A DNA stretch of 64,000 bases, from positions 1 through 64,000 of the forward strand of contig JAEUVO010000049.1 of NCBI GenBank assembly GCA_016786885.1. The letters are read 5' to 3'. Shown here piece by piece: positions 44,913 through 55,091 of the stretch. The notes beneath the pieces are model-generated. The model was not told where the DNA came from, did not search any database, and saw nothing but the letters and a program-made list of their open reading frames with translations. Within the stretch, counting starts at the first letter, position 1. Each line of letters starts with the position of its first letter. The position numbers and the translations under genes are program-made. The stretch is from Chitinophagaceae bacterium (lineage in GTDB: Bacteria > Bacteroidota > Bacteroidia > Chitinophagales > Chitinophagaceae).

Positions 44913-45563
44913 TTAACTATCCAAAGCTTTTTTATTCCGGTTATAAGCGATCATCGCCAGTCCCGTAATAAGAAATGCTCCCAACACCAACAGGGCATTC
45001 ATAGTCACTTTCTCATAGCCCAGCTTGCCGGCATGAAGAAATGGGTATGGATACCAATCTGCAACCGGGCCCCGGATCAGCGAATAAATAAGAAATATCG
45101 AAGGGAAGATAAGCCAGGACAGTATATTTTTCCATTGTAACACCCTTCCCGGTGTAAAAATAAGCCAATAAGAAGTAAACAGGACAGGGACTGCTACATG
45201 AAGGAGATTGTCTGCTACCCATGCCATTCCTCTTGGCGAAATAAGGCCTCTGAGTATGAGATTATAAACCAGCCCAACGATGAATATATATACTGCGATG
45301 GCAGATTGTACTTTTATTGAAGAAAAAAAGCGACCCGGAATTGATGAAGGAACAACTAAGGGATAAGTAAGACATAATGCTACCAGCAGATTAGTAAGTA
45401 TGGTGAAGTAACTGAAAAAATTTGTAACTGTTTTTAATGTACTGAAGCCTGTCTCAGTTGTCGTTTGCAGGATAAGATAGAATTGCTGTGTCAAAGCAAT
45501 CCATGCGGTTATAGCAATAATAATCCTGCTTATATCCTTTTTGAATACAGGTTTTTGCTTCAT
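44913..45563 (-). CDS. Pr6Pr family membrane protein
   Basis: A 216-residue inner-membrane protein with six predicted helices (about 12-30, 44-64, 81-103, 122-138, 150-166, 189-208). FFSYFTILTNLLVALCLTYP (about 48-67), LRGLISPRGMAWVADNLLHVAVP (split by a helix turn) and GPVADWYPYPFLH match the Pr6Pr group, related to the FAR-17a/AIG1 fold. The function is unknown in bacteria. It is transcribed alone. Confidence 0.8.
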   Translation of the reverse strand: MKQKPVFKKDISRIIIAITAWIALTQQFYLILQTTTETGFSTLKTVTNFFSYFTILTNLLVALCLTYPLVVPSSIPGRFFSSIKVQSAIAVYIFIVGLVYNLILRGLISPRGMAWVADNLLHVAVPVLFTSYWLIFTPGRVLQWKNILSWLIFPSIFLIYSLIRGPVADWYPYPFLHAGKLGYEKVTMNALLVLGAFLITGLAMIAYNRNKKALDS

Positions 45564-45619
45564 TTAACCAAGATACAAGATTTTTCAGGCTGATAAAAAA
45601 ACAATAGGCACAAGGAGTT

Positions 45620-46555
45620 TTATTTCTTCTTTAGTTCAAGAAGAATTGTTTTCTCTTTAGCAGGCTGATCACAAAGCGCTTTTCCAGAAGTATTATCGCT
45701 AATGATATATATATTACCTGTACTGTCAACAGTAATACCTTCGAGGTTCATACTGTAATCCAGGTCTTTGTACTGGTTGGAGGTTTCTGAAAAATTTTCA
45801 ACAGGGATATTTTTTAATGAGGCAAAAGATAAGTTGCCTGTACTGTCAATATCTATTGATTCAATGAATTGTTTTCTGAGTTTGCCCTTTGAGAAAGATT
45901 TAAGGCAGATAAGTTTTCCGTTCTCACTATCCACACAAATATCAGAGTATCTCCACTGTGGGTTTTCTAATGGCAGTTCGATCATCGACTCATACCTGAG
46001 TGAAATGGATGAACTATCACTGTTTACTTCAATCGCAAAAGTATATACCTGGGACGTAGACATATCCTCATTTCGTTCACGCAAAACATAAAATTTATTA
46101 TCTTTTTCATTTGCAGCAATCCCTTCCATACCGTCGCCACTTTTTGATTTTGCAGGCAAAGGAATTGATGTTTGCACTGGTTTTGTATCCCCATTTTTTG
46201 GATTCACTGAATAAATAGCAGCAACATTTTCTGATACCAGGTAAAGATTTCCCTTATAGGATGTCATTCCTTCCATCTCAAAATTTTGTGGAACCTGTAT
46301 CGAAATACTATGTGAGACAGTTTTTGTTTGGGGATCAAAGGCAAATACCACCGGGCATCGTTCTGATGCCATATATAACTTGCCGTCCAGATACTTCATT
46401 CCGGAAATACAAACTTGTTTGTCAAGCTCGGCCGGTAAAGGGACATTGTTAATCCCATACATGAAAAGCTGGGGAGGTTGGGCAACAGTATTAATTACAC
46501 AGAATATACTTGCAATCAGAAAACCTTTTTTCAGCATACGAAATATTTTTATCAC
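45620..46555 (-). CDS. Exported beta-propeller protein (SdiA-regulated / phytase-like esterase)
   Basis: A 311-residue exported protein, starting at ATG 46555 or 46537 (MLKKGFLIAS). Repeated blades each carry an E-G-hydrophobic motif: NFEMEGMTSYKGNLYLVSEN, GDGMEGIAANEKDNKFYVL and NLEGITVDSTGNIYIISDNT. This is the pattern of the SdiA-regulated and phytase-like esterase propellers, which often bind calcium. The active-site residues of true phytases cannot be assigned. It is probably periplasmic or surface exposed. Confidence 0.72.
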   Translation of the reverse strand: MIKIFRMLKKGFLIASIFCVINTVAQPPQLFMYGINNVPLPAELDKQVCISGMKYLDGKLYMASERCPVVFAFDPQTKTVSHSISIQVPQNFEMEGMTSYKGNLYLVSENVAAIYSVNPKNGDTKPVQTSIPLPAKSKSGDGMEGIAANEKDNKFYVLRERNEDMSTSQVYTFAIEVNSDSSSISLRYESMIELPLENPQWRYSDICVDSENGKLICLKSFSKGKLRKQFIESIDIDSTGNLSFASLKNIPVENFSETSNQYKDLDYSMNLEGITVDSTGNIYIISDNTSGKALCDQPAKEKTILLELKKK

Positions 46556-46766
46556 TATACTTCCGGTTTGTATTGACCGGGATTAACAGACGCCGGGTTA
46601 ATTACAAAGGTTGTGCAGGATTATGATGTAAGATAACAACTTTTGCTAAATTTAAATAACAGGCTGTGTGCTGGCTTCTGATGTCAATAATTGTTTCTTT
46701 GTACTTAGAAATGCAGTAGAAAGGTCATATATTCAGTATGAGCCTGAATTTTAAATACATTTAGCT

Positions 46767-47960
46767 ATGAAAATGAACAGGGTAAGCAGTTTTTGGATAT
46801 TATTTTTCCTTGGAGTGTTTGATGCACAATCACAATCGGTTAAAAAGCTGCATGAAAACGCAATACTGGTGGATACTCATAATGATTGCCTCACATCTTT
46901 GACACTTGAAGGGAAAGATATAGCATCAAAACTTACAGTGGGGCACAGTGATTTATACAAGTGGGGGAAGGGAGGACTTGATGTACAGTTTTTTTCTATA
47001 TGGACAGATAAAACACCAAGAAATAAGGAAGGGTTCTATAAAGACGCTGTTGAGGAGATAGACTCTCTTCACCACATTATTCTTCGTAACCCCGATAAGA
47101 TGACTTTTGCAACTACTTACAGAGAAGTTAAAAAGAGGGTTAATAAAGGCAAGTTGGTCTCGCTAATAGGAGTTGAAGGTGGCCATATGATAGAGGAGGA
47201 TATGGCCAAACTTGACAGTTTATATTCAAAAGGAATGAGATACCTTACTCTTACCTGGAATAATAGCACCAGTTGGGCATCCAGTGCTATGGATGAGACG
47301 CTTAATCCTGATAAACTAAGACAAAAGGGATTAACTGAGTTTGGAAAGCAAATAGTACGCCGGATGAATGAGTTGGGAGTTATAGTAGATCTTTCTCATG
47401 TTGGGGAACAGACATTTTATGATGCGATAGCCGAAACAAAGAAACCAGTTTTACTTTCCCATAGTTCTGTATGGAGTATTTGCCCTGTCTTTCGAAACGT
47501 AAAGGATGATCAGATAAAAGCAGTTGCAAAAAACGGAGGAGTTATTTGTATAAATTTTTACTCCGGTTTTATTAGTAAGGAGTATGATCAGCAGCAAAAG
47601 TATTTATTAAAGAAGAAGGATTCGTTGATGCAGATATTATCTTTTGCTGCGCATGAAGAAGATACTATGCACATGAAGAAGCTATGGGACTTGTATTACG
47701 ATTCTGCTATGAATGCTGTACGGCCTTCGCTAGAACAAATGGTAGACCATATCGATTATATTGTTAAACTGGTCGGCGATAAGTATGTAGGAATTGGCTC
47801 AGACTACGATGGAGTAAGCTCTGTGCCGGTGGGATTGGAAGATGTTACTACTTATCCAAAGATTACCGAAGAGTTAGTTCGAAGAGGGTATTCTAACCGC
47901 TCTATTAAGAAAATACTAGGTAATAATGTACTTCGGGTGATGAAAGCAAATTTTAAATAA
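46767..47960 (+). CDS. Membrane dipeptidase (renal dipeptidase, peptidase M19)
   Basis: A 397-residue zinc dipeptidase. After a signal peptide (about 1-22), LVDTHNDCL (34-42) carries the first His/Asp ligands. SLIGVEGGHMIEED (about 134-147) supplies the bridging Glu. VDLSHVGEQTF and LLSHSSVWSICP (about 229-240) supply further histidines. VGIGSDYDGVSSVP (about 343-356) is the conserved C-terminal Asp loop. All metal ligands appear present. The family cleaves dipeptides, often with a D- or dehydro-residue. It is monocistronic with its own terminator. Confidence 0.93.
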   Translation: MKMNRVSSFWILFFLGVFDAQSQSVKKLHENAILVDTHNDCLTSLTLEGKDIASKLTVGHSDLYKWGKGGLDVQFFSIWTDKTPRNKEGFYKDAVEEIDSLHHIILRNPDKMTFATTYREVKKRVNKGKLVSLIGVEGGHMIEEDMAKLDSLYSKGMRYLTLTWNNSTSWASSAMDETLNPDKLRQKGLTEFGKQIVRRMNELGVIVDLSHVGEQTFYDAIAETKKPVLLSHSSVWSICPVFRNVKDDQIKAVAKNGGVICINFYSGFISKEYDQQQKYLLKKKDSLMQILSFAAHEEDTMHMKKLWDLYYDSAMNAVRPSLEQMVDHIDYIVKLVGDKYVGIGSDYDGVSSVPVGLEDVTTYPKITEELVRRGYSNRSIKKILGNNVLRVMKANFK

Positions 47961-47990
47961 AAATAAACCCCGGTAATCCGGGGTTTATTT
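47961..47990. terminator. Bidirectional intrinsic terminator
   Basis: AAATAAACCCCGG, a TAAT loop and CCGGGGTTTATTT. It serves the dipeptidase and the convergent glnN. Confidence 0.85.
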
Positions 47991-48007
47991 TACATATCTG
48001 GTTTTCA

Positions 48008-50197
48008 TTATCTCAGGAAAAGCATCTCACGGTATTTTGGTAAATACCATTCCCTGTCATCTACTAATATTTCGAGTTTGTCTACATGATACCTGATTGA
48101 ATCAAAGAATGCGTCTTTTACTTGGCTTTGATAGGCAATAGCTTTTGTCCTGGTGTTATCCATATTGTTGCAAACCTTCCTGGCTTCGATCATTTTTTCT
48201 ACCAGGTCACTTGTTTTATTGATATGTTCTGATATCTTTTCAAGTATTTGTTTTTGGTTGGCAAATCCAGTTTCAGATATGCCAGCTTCTTTCAACCCAC
48301 GAATATTATTTGATAATAAATTTTGATATCGTATAGCAACAGGTAATATATGGCTGGTAGCCAGTTCTCCCATAATACGACTCTCGATCTGAACTTTCTT
48401 GATATACTTTTCCAGTTCTATTTCATGTCTTGCTTCCAGTTCCTGGTGGCTGTAGATATTGTTCTCTTCAAACAGGTGTTTTGCCTTTTCAGTTACCATG
48501 GCGTCTAAAGCAAGTGGGGTAGTTTTTACATTTGGCAGTCCTCTTTTTTCAGCCTCTTTCGCCCATGCTTCACTATAACCATCTCCTTCAAATAATACCT
48601 TTTCACTATCAACAATATATTGGCGAATAACATGCATGATAGCAATTTCTTTCTTTTCACCTTTTTCAATCAGTGCATCCACTTCTTTTTTGAACTTTTT
48701 CAATGTAGCTGCCATGATAGTGTTAAGTACCGTCATCGGGTTAGCACAATTAGCAGTAGAACCAACGGCACGGAACTCAAATTTGTTACCGGTAAAGGCA
48801 AATGGTGAAGTACGGTTACGATCCGTATTATCCATCAGCAACTCAGGAATGCTCTTATGGATATCGATCTTCAACAAGCTTTCATCAGTTTCATCCATTT
48901 TATCTGACACTCTTTCTTTCACATCCTGTAATACTTTCGAAAGGTATTGCCCGATAAATACTGATATAATTGCCGGAGGTGCTTCGTTAGCGCCCAAACG
49001 ATGATCGTTTGGTGCCGAAGCTATTGATGCTCTGAGGACATCTGCATAGTCATGAACAGCTTTGATGGTGTTTACAAAGAATGTAAGGAACATCAGGTTC
49101 GTCTTCGGTGTCTTTCCGGGTGCCAAAAGGTTTACTCCTGTATCTGTAGCCATGCTCCAGTTATTGTGCTTGCCACTTCCGTTGATGCCTGCAAATGGTT
49201 TCTCATGAAGCAATACACGGAGATTGTGACGGCGGGCCACTCTGTCCATTACATCCATTAGTAAGGAGTTATGGTCTACGGCCACACTTACTTCTTCAAA
49301 AATTGGAGCACACTCAAACTGAGCTGGAGCTACCTCGTTGTGCCTGGTGCGAAGCGGGATGCCTAACTTATAAGATTCATTCTCAAAATCCCTCATGTAT
49401 GTATACACTCTTTCAGGAATAGAACCGAAATAGTGATCTTCCAGTTGCTGGTTTTTGGCAGAGGTATGCCCATAAACAGTTCTTCCAGTCATAACAAGAT
49501 CAGGCCTTGCATTGAACAGTGCCTCATCTATCACAAAATATTCCTGCTCCCATCCCAACGTAGCAGTAACTCTTGTAACATTTTTGTCGAAATAATTACA
49601 TACATCCACAGCGGCCTTATTCAAGGCATCAAGGGCTTTTAACAGTGGAGCTTTATAATCAAGAGATTCACCAGTGTATGATACAAATATGGTTGGGATA
49701 CAAAGTGTTTTGCCTTGCCCGATTTCCATTATGAAGGGAGGAGAAGAGGGGTCCCATGCTGTATAACCTCTTGCTTCAAAAGTTGCCCTTAAACCACCAC
49801 TGGGGAATGAAGATGCATCAGGCTCTTGTTGTACCAGCGCATCTCCCTCAAATTGTTCTATGGGTGTGCCATCGCTTTTTAATGTAAAAAATGAATCATG
49901 CTTTTCGGCTGTTGTACCTGTAAGTGGTTGAAACCAGTGTGTAAAGTGTGTTACTCCTTTTGATTCCGCCCATGCCCTGATACCATTCGCTATCTGGTTA
50001 GCAACAGCACGGTCAATTTTATGGCCGGCCTTAATAGAGGACTGCAGACTTTTGTAAGCTTCATCACTCAAGAATTCACGGGCAGTTTTTAGTGTGAAAA
50101 CATTGCTGCCAAATATCCCGGTTATTTTGGCAGAACCGTCAATCTTTACATCAGTTTTGGTTACTAGGTTGTGAATTGCATTAAATCGAAGTGACAT
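48008..50197 (-). CDS. glnN: Glutamine synthetase type III
   Basis: A 729-residue GSIII that makes glutamine from glutamate, ammonia and ATP. FSSIGI-type N-terminal blocks are replaced by the GSIII set: FTHWFQPLTGTTAEKHDSF (about 98-116), GWEQEYFVID (about 224-233), LRTRHNEVAPAQFE (about 288-301) and GINGSGKHNNWSM (about 338-350). The C-terminal region is the long helical GSIII extension. ATG 50197 (MSLRFNAIHNLV) gives the usual length; ATG 50221 adds eight unlikely residues. Transcribed alone. Confidence 0.95.
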   Translation of the reverse strand: MSLRFNAIHNLVTKTDVKIDGSAKITGIFGSNVFTLKTAREFLSDEAYKSLQSSIKAGHKIDRAVANQIANGIRAWAESKGVTHFTHWFQPLTGTTAEKHDSFFTLKSDGTPIEQFEGDALVQQEPDASSFPSGGLRATFEARGYTAWDPSSPPFIMEIGQGKTLCIPTIFVSYTGESLDYKAPLLKALDALNKAAVDVCNYFDKNVTRVTATLGWEQEYFVIDEALFNARPDLVMTGRTVYGHTSAKNQQLEDHYFGSIPERVYTYMRDFENESYKLGIPLRTRHNEVAPAQFECAPIFEEVSVAVDHNSLLMDVMDRVARRHNLRVLLHEKPFAGINGSGKHNNWSMATDTGVNLLAPGKTPKTNLMFLTFFVNTIKAVHDYADVLRASIASAPNDHRLGANEAPPAIISVFIGQYLSKVLQDVKERVSDKMDETDESLLKIDIHKSIPELLMDNTDRNRTSPFAFTGNKFEFRAVGSTANCANPMTVLNTIMAATLKKFKKEVDALIEKGEKKEIAIMHVIRQYIVDSEKVLFEGDGYSEAWAKEAEKRGLPNVKTTPLALDAMVTEKAKHLFEENNIYSHQELEARHEIELEKYIKKVQIESRIMGELATSHILPVAIRYQNLLSNNIRGLKEAGISETGFANQKQILEKISEHINKTSDLVEKMIEARKVCNNMDNTRTKAIAYQSQVKDAFFDSIRYHVDKLEILVDDREWYLPKYREMLFLR

Positions 50198-50323
50198 ATA
50201 ATGTGATTTTGAGCAAAGCAACTGATTTATGACAATTATTCCAATTTTTTATAACTAAGAAAGAGGTGAAAGGGGAAAAAATGTGCTTAAATCAATATTT
50301 AGGTATATAAGTGAGGTGATTTT

Positions 50324-51703
50324 CTATAATTTAAAAATATTATTATTTTTTTTAATATTTTTAAATAAATAGTCAGAAATCTTGTTCCAGTCTATTTGAG
50401 CGACCATGGGGATAACAAGAAGCGGTATAATAATGCTACGATAGCGGACAATTGCTCCCAGGTTATTATTACTAAATCCAATTGCCAGTAGTACTGAGAA
50501 AGAAAAGAAAAGGCAGAAGTTGATAAGGTTCTTTGCTTGCACACTATTCTTTCGCCATATCATGAAAATAATAAATAAAATTAAGAGTAGTCCTACTTCT
50601 ACCGCCGCAGCCAATGACAAAATATGACGCACATCACTTGGATAAGGTCTCATTACTGAAAGTGTTACTGCCTGAGGGGTGTTCTTCAAAAAACTGATAG
50701 CAGTAGATTCAAGTTGTTTTATGGGTACAGAAGATGTGCCAATTAATTTGATAAATTCCTGTTGCTTGTTAGCCACAGCTTGTGGAAAATCAAGTGTAGG
50801 GCTGATGTACCTGGCTGTGAAAAAAAGTATACAGAAAAGCAGGTATAGGGAGACAAATATTGTAAGACCTCTTTTGGGCCAATGATTAGCAATGACCCAT
50901 GTTATTATTGCGGGAAGGACGATCACAAACAAAAAATTGCGGAGTGTAAGTATAAGCAGTAGGCCTGTAAAAAGCATCGCTATTCTTTTGAAACCATATT
51001 TTTTTTGTTTATTTCCAAAATATATACTGTAGATCACAAAAGCGATACCGGTGAAAATGAGCCCTTCTTTATGTATACCGCTTGTCCAATATAGAAATGA
51101 TGGTATCAGGAATGTAGCCAGCAATATGGTCAGTTTTTTCCCTGGAAAAACATCATCCATTACCCTAAAAATTGCCATAGCGCCAAACAGCGTTACAAAA
51201 GCATAAAAAATTACATTAACATAATAATGACCAAAACTGAGTATGTTAAACAGTGATAGAAATTTTATTAGGATATTACCTTTCAGGTCATTCCAGTAAG
51301 AATCTGTCGTATCAAAAAACCTGGAGAATCCACTTTCGTAAGGGTCACGGAAAAGATTACTCAGATATTCCACCGGATCAGTTTGCATCAGTTGGTATTC
51401 CTGCAAACTTTCTACATGAAATCGCCAGGTATCCCACATCTGGGCAAAGCCGCCATAATAAATCCCGATCCAGCCGTAAAATATCCCGGCTATTATTTTA
51501 AGTAAAAAAATAATAACAAGCTGCGGCCTGCTAAGTCCTGATAAGGTAAAGAATTTTACTTTGGTAACCAGCCAGGCAAACAAGATAAGGTAGCCAACAA
51601 AAAGAAGATACTCCAAAGCTCTTGGTTTATCCCGCAAAATAGCCATTATTGCCGTGACTGTCAGCATAAAGTTGACAAGTTTGGTGTATCTGGTGATTGG
51701 CAA
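50324..51703 (-). CDS. Polytopic membrane protein, possible polysaccharide polymerase or GT-C-type transferase
   Basis: A 459-residue protein with about eleven hydrophobic segments. A loop between the third and fourth segments (about 88-140) contains GGFAQMWDTWRFHVESLQEY and RFFDTTDSYWNDLKG, where acidic and aromatic residues could bind a lipid-linked sugar as in GT-C transferases. YPSDVRHILS (about 352-361) is another polar loop. I do not recognise a named family. The extreme 3' end is very AT-rich (KNIKKNNNIFKL). It lies between glnN and purL without an operon partner. Confidence 0.6.
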   Translation of the reverse strand: MPITRYTKLVNFMLTVTAIMAILRDKPRALEYLLFVGYLILFAWLVTKVKFFTLSGLSRPQLVIIFLLKIIAGIFYGWIGIYYGGFAQMWDTWRFHVESLQEYQLMQTDPVEYLSNLFRDPYESGFSRFFDTTDSYWNDLKGNILIKFLSLFNILSFGHYYVNVIFYAFVTLFGAMAIFRVMDDVFPGKKLTILLATFLIPSFLYWTSGIHKEGLIFTGIAFVIYSIYFGNKQKKYGFKRIAMLFTGLLLILTLRNFLFVIVLPAIITWVIANHWPKRGLTIFVSLYLLFCILFFTARYISPTLDFPQAVANKQQEFIKLIGTSSVPIKQLESTAISFLKNTPQAVTLSVMRPYPSDVRHILSLAAAVEVGLLLILFIIFMIWRKNSVQAKNLINFCLFFSFSVLLAIGFSNNNLGAIVRYRSIIIPLLVIPMVAQIDWNKISDYLFKNIKKNNNIFKL

Positions 51704-51707
51704 TCTG

Positions 51708-51715
51708 TAAATTTG
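51708..51715 (+). promoter_or_regulatory. Candidate -7 box (TAAATTTG) for purL
   Basis: TAAATTTG lies 19 bases before the purL ATG at 51735. A TTTG at 51680-51683 is 24 bases upstream, longer than ideal. The box lies within the 5' end and leader of the divergent gene. Confidence 0.45.
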
Positions 51716-51734
51716 CGTCTCAATAATTAACCGA

Positions 51735-53969
51735 ATGGAAGTAACAGTAAAAACCGCTCAACAGCTACGATTAACAGCCGAAGAATTTGAACTGATAAAG
51801 CAAAAACTGGGACGAACTCCCAACTTTAATGAACTCTGCGCTTTCTCAGGTATGTGGAGTGAACACTGCAGTTATAAAAATTCTATCAAGTGGTTAAAAA
51901 CATTGCCTAGAGAGGGAGGCAGGATGCTGGTGAAAGCTGGTGAAGAAAACGCCGGACTGATGGATATTGGTGATGGATTGGGTGTGGTATTTAAAATTGA
52001 ATCACACAACCATCCATCTGCTATTGAACCTTTCCAGGGTGCAGCAACAGGTGTAGGAGGTATTCACAGAGATATTTTCACAATGGGTGCCAGACCAATT
52101 GCTGCTTTGAATTCACTTCGTTTTGGAAACCTTGAAGAAGATAAAACACAGCATTTGCTGTCAGGTGTGGTGCATGGTATTGGCCACTATGGAAACTGTT
52201 TTGGTGTGCCTACAGTTGGTGGTGAAATTTATTTCGATGAATGTTATCATACTAATCCATTGGTGAATGCAATGAGTGTGGGTATTGTAAAAGCAGGAGA
52301 AACTGTTTCCGCAACTGCTTTGGGAAAAGGTAACCCTGTAATGTTTGTAGGGAGTGCTACCGGTAAGGATGGAATTGGCGGAGCCTCATTTGCATCTGCA
52401 GATATTACAGCTGAAAGTGCACAAGATTTACCCGCCGTACAGGTGGGTGACCCATTCCAAGAAAAGAAATTACTGGAAGCTTGTCTGGAAGTAATACAAA
52501 CCGGAGCAGTAGTAGGTATGCAAGACATGGGTGCTGCAGGAATTATTTGTTCTACTGCTGAAATGAGTGCTAAAGGTGAAGTGGGAATGAAAATTGATCT
52601 TGATAAAGTGCCAACCCGGCAAAAACATATGAAGACATGGGAACTGTTGCTGAGTGAAAGTCAGGAAAGAATGTTGCTGGTGGCAGAAAAAGGAAGAGAG
52701 GAGGAAGTAAAAAAGGTTTTTGATAAATGGGATTTACCCTGTTCTGTAATTGGTGAAGTAACTGATGATGGTAAATTGGACTTTTATATGAATGGCCAGC
52801 TCGATGCTTCTATTCCTGCGTATGAATTGGTATTAGGTGGTGGAGCTCCGCAATATGAAAGAGAGTATAGCGAACCAGCATATTTTGCTGAAATAAAAAA
52901 ATTTAACCCCGATTCGATTCCGGTTCCGGAGGATTTAAAAGCAATGGCAGAGCAAATAGTACAGCTTCCTTCCATCGCATCTAAAAAGTGGATATATAAT
53001 CAATATGATAGTATGGTGGGTACTAATAATACTTCTACCAATACTCCGACAGATGCAGCAGTGGTCTTAGTAAAAGGCACAAGAAAAGGAATAGCGATGA
53101 CAACCGATTGTAACAGCCGTTATGTTTTTGCAGATCCGTATAAAGGGACCATGATAGCGGTGAGTGAGGCGGCGAGGAATATTGTTTGCAGTGGCGGTCA
53201 GCCGTTGGGGGTTACCAATTGTTTAAATTTTGGAAATCCCTATGATCCGGAAGTGTATTACCAATTTGTGCAAGCTATCAAAGGAATGGGAGAAGCCTGT
53301 CGCAAATTCGACACACCTGTTACTGGTGGTAATGTAAGTTTCTATAATCAGAATCCTGATGGCCCGGTATATCCTACGCCAACAATTGGAATGGTGGGTC
53401 TTCTTGAGGATGTAAGTAAGAAAATGACACTGGATTTTAAGGAAACAGGTGATATTATTTTATTGATCGGGTCTTCAGGTGATGATATTAATTCGTCACA
53501 ATACCTGAGTAAAATATGTGGTGTTGAATTTTCTCCGTTGCCACATTTCGACCTGGAGGAAGAATATACGCTGCAACAAAAAATAACTGAACTGATCGGT
53601 AAGGGGTTGATTGAATCAGCTCATGATGTCAGCGAAGGCGGATTATTTATCACTTTGCTTGAATCATCTTTCAATAATACTCTTGGTTTTGATGTAGTAG
53701 CCAATGACTACAATATTAGGAAGGATGCCCAATGGTTTGGGGAAAAGCAAAGCAGGGTGGTGGTGTCTGTTAAAAAGGAGAAACTGGATGCAGTGAAGAA
53801 AGTACTGGGTAATCATTCATTTGAGGAATTGGGTATGGTAACAGATGGCTCAGTAGAAGTGGATGGTATGGAGTGGGGACATATCGAAGACTGGAAAGAA
53901 AAATATGATTCGGCAATTGAGAATTATTTATCAAAAGAGGAAGCTGGCTCGGCATTGAGTTCTATATGA
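51735..53969 (+). CDS. purL: Phosphoribosylformylglycinamidine synthase II
   Basis: A 744-residue PurL of the small type, the ATP-dependent amidine-forming subunit of purine synthesis, which needs separate PurS and PurQ. FSGMWSEHCSYKNSIKWLK (38-56) and ESHNHPSAIEPFQGAATGVG (about 90-109) are substrate and nucleotide blocks. PTVGGEIYFDECYHTNPLV and VGMQDMGAAGIICSTAEMSA (about 256-275) belong to the first half. The second pseudo-repeat has TPVTGGNVSFYNQNPDGPV (about 534-552). Length and motifs are complete. Its stop overlaps the hldD start by 4 bases (ATGA). Confidence 0.96.
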   Translation: MEVTVKTAQQLRLTAEEFELIKQKLGRTPNFNELCAFSGMWSEHCSYKNSIKWLKTLPREGGRMLVKAGEENAGLMDIGDGLGVVFKIESHNHPSAIEPFQGAATGVGGIHRDIFTMGARPIAALNSLRFGNLEEDKTQHLLSGVVHGIGHYGNCFGVPTVGGEIYFDECYHTNPLVNAMSVGIVKAGETVSATALGKGNPVMFVGSATGKDGIGGASFASADITAESAQDLPAVQVGDPFQEKKLLEACLEVIQTGAVVGMQDMGAAGIICSTAEMSAKGEVGMKIDLDKVPTRQKHMKTWELLLSESQERMLLVAEKGREEEVKKVFDKWDLPCSVIGEVTDDGKLDFYMNGQLDASIPAYELVLGGGAPQYEREYSEPAYFAEIKKFNPDSIPVPEDLKAMAEQIVQLPSIASKKWIYNQYDSMVGTNNTSTNTPTDAAVVLVKGTRKGIAMTTDCNSRYVFADPYKGTMIAVSEAARNIVCSGGQPLGVTNCLNFGNPYDPEVYYQFVQAIKGMGEACRKFDTPVTGGNVSFYNQNPDGPVYPTPTIGMVGLLEDVSKKMTLDFKETGDIILLIGSSGDDINSSQYLSKICGVEFSPLPHFDLEEEYTLQQKITELIGKGLIESAHDVSEGGLFITLLESSFNNTLGFDVVANDYNIRKDAQWFGEKQSRVVVSVKKEKLDAVKKVLGNHSFEELGMVTDGSVEVDGMEWGHIEDWKEKYDSAIENYLSKEEAGSALSSI

Positions 53970-54964
53970 TGGAAAAAAACAAAACAATTTTGTTAACAGG
54001 TGCAGCAGGATTCATTGGTAGCTACCTGCTCGGCTTTCTGAATAAGCAAGGATATACGAATATTATTATTGTTGATGATTTTAGTGAGGAGGATAAATGG
54101 TTCAATTTTGATTCCAAAAAATTTACTACAAAAGTTGAACGGGAGGAATTATTTGATTGGTTAAAAAGAGAAGATCCAAAAATTGATTTCGTATTTCACC
54201 TGGGTGCAAGAACGGATACAACTGAATTTGATTACTCCATTCATGAAAAACTGAATGTAGAGTATTCAAAAAGTATCTGGAATTATTGTACAGAGAAAAA
54301 CATCCCGCTGGTTTACGCATCTTCTGCAGCTACGTATGGAAGCGGTGAGTTGGGTTATAAAGACGACCATGATATTGTTGAAAAACTTCAGCCGCTGAAT
54401 CCCTACGGAGTCTCCAAAAATGAGTTTGATAAATGGGCAGTCAGGCAAGTTCAGGAAAGGCAGGCAACCCAACCACCTTTCTGGGCAGGGTTAAAATTCT
54501 TCAACGTATATGGCCCAAATGAATATCATAAAGGCAGAATGGCCAGTGTGATATTTCATTCTTTTAACCAGATTAAATCAACAGGGAAGGTGAAACTGTT
54601 TAAATCACACAGACCTGATTTCAAAGATGGCCAGCAACTCCGTGATTTTATTTATGTGGAGGATGTTGCAAAGGTTTGTTACTGGTTAATGCAGCATACT
54701 GTTGCATCGGGATTATATAATCTCGGCACAGGTAAAGCCAGAACTTTTGAAGATCTCGTAAGAGCAACCTTTGCAGGAATGGGAAAAGAACCAGTGATAG
54801 AATACATTGATATGCCTGAAGACATCCGTGATAAATATCAATACTTCACTGAAGCCAGCATGAATAAACTGCGGGATGCCGGTTATAATGATCGTTTTTA
54901 TTCTTTGGAAGAGGGAGTGGGAGACTATGTTAAGAAGTATCTGCTGACAAAAAAATATTACTAA
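53966..54964 (+). CDS. hldD: ADP-L-glycero-D-manno-heptose-6-epimerase
   Basis: A 332-residue short-chain dehydrogenase/epimerase that makes the heptose donor for lipopolysaccharide inner core. LTGAAGFIGSYLLGFLN (10-26) is the NAD(P)-binding Rossmann loop. FVFHLGARTDTTE (74-86) and the catalytic Tyr/Lys of NPYGVSKNEFDKWAV (about 144-158) follow. FFNVYGPNEYHKGRMASVI and QQLRDFIYVEDVAKV complete the HldD pattern. It is translationally coupled to purL, though the pathways are unrelated. A likely terminator follows. Confidence 0.93.
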   Translation: MMEKNKTILLTGAAGFIGSYLLGFLNKQGYTNIIIVDDFSEEDKWFNFDSKKFTTKVEREELFDWLKREDPKIDFVFHLGARTDTTEFDYSIHEKLNVEYSKSIWNYCTEKNIPLVYASSAATYGSGELGYKDDHDIVEKLQPLNPYGVSKNEFDKWAVRQVQERQATQPPFWAGLKFFNVYGPNEYHKGRMASVIFHSFNQIKSTGKVKLFKSHRPDFKDGQQLRDFIYVEDVAKVCYWLMQHTVASGLYNLGTGKARTFEDLVRATFAGMGKEPVIEYIDMPEDIRDKYQYFTEASMNKLRDAGYNDRFYSLEEGVGDYVKKYLLTKKYY

Positions 54965-55027
54965 GCGCTTTATCACCTTTCGTCAACAAACGGGTAAGTA
55001 ATTCCGTATTTTTACAAAGTATTGCTT

Positions 55028-55074
55028 GCCATCCAGGTCCCGGGTATATGTAAGAGACGGGATTGGCTTTTTTT
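55028..55074 (+). terminator. Probable terminator after hldD
   Basis: GCCA plus TCCCG pair with CGGGA plus TGGC in an interrupted stem, followed by a T-run at 55068-55074. Confidence 0.5.
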
Positions 55075-55091
55075 ATTTTAAATAAATAGTT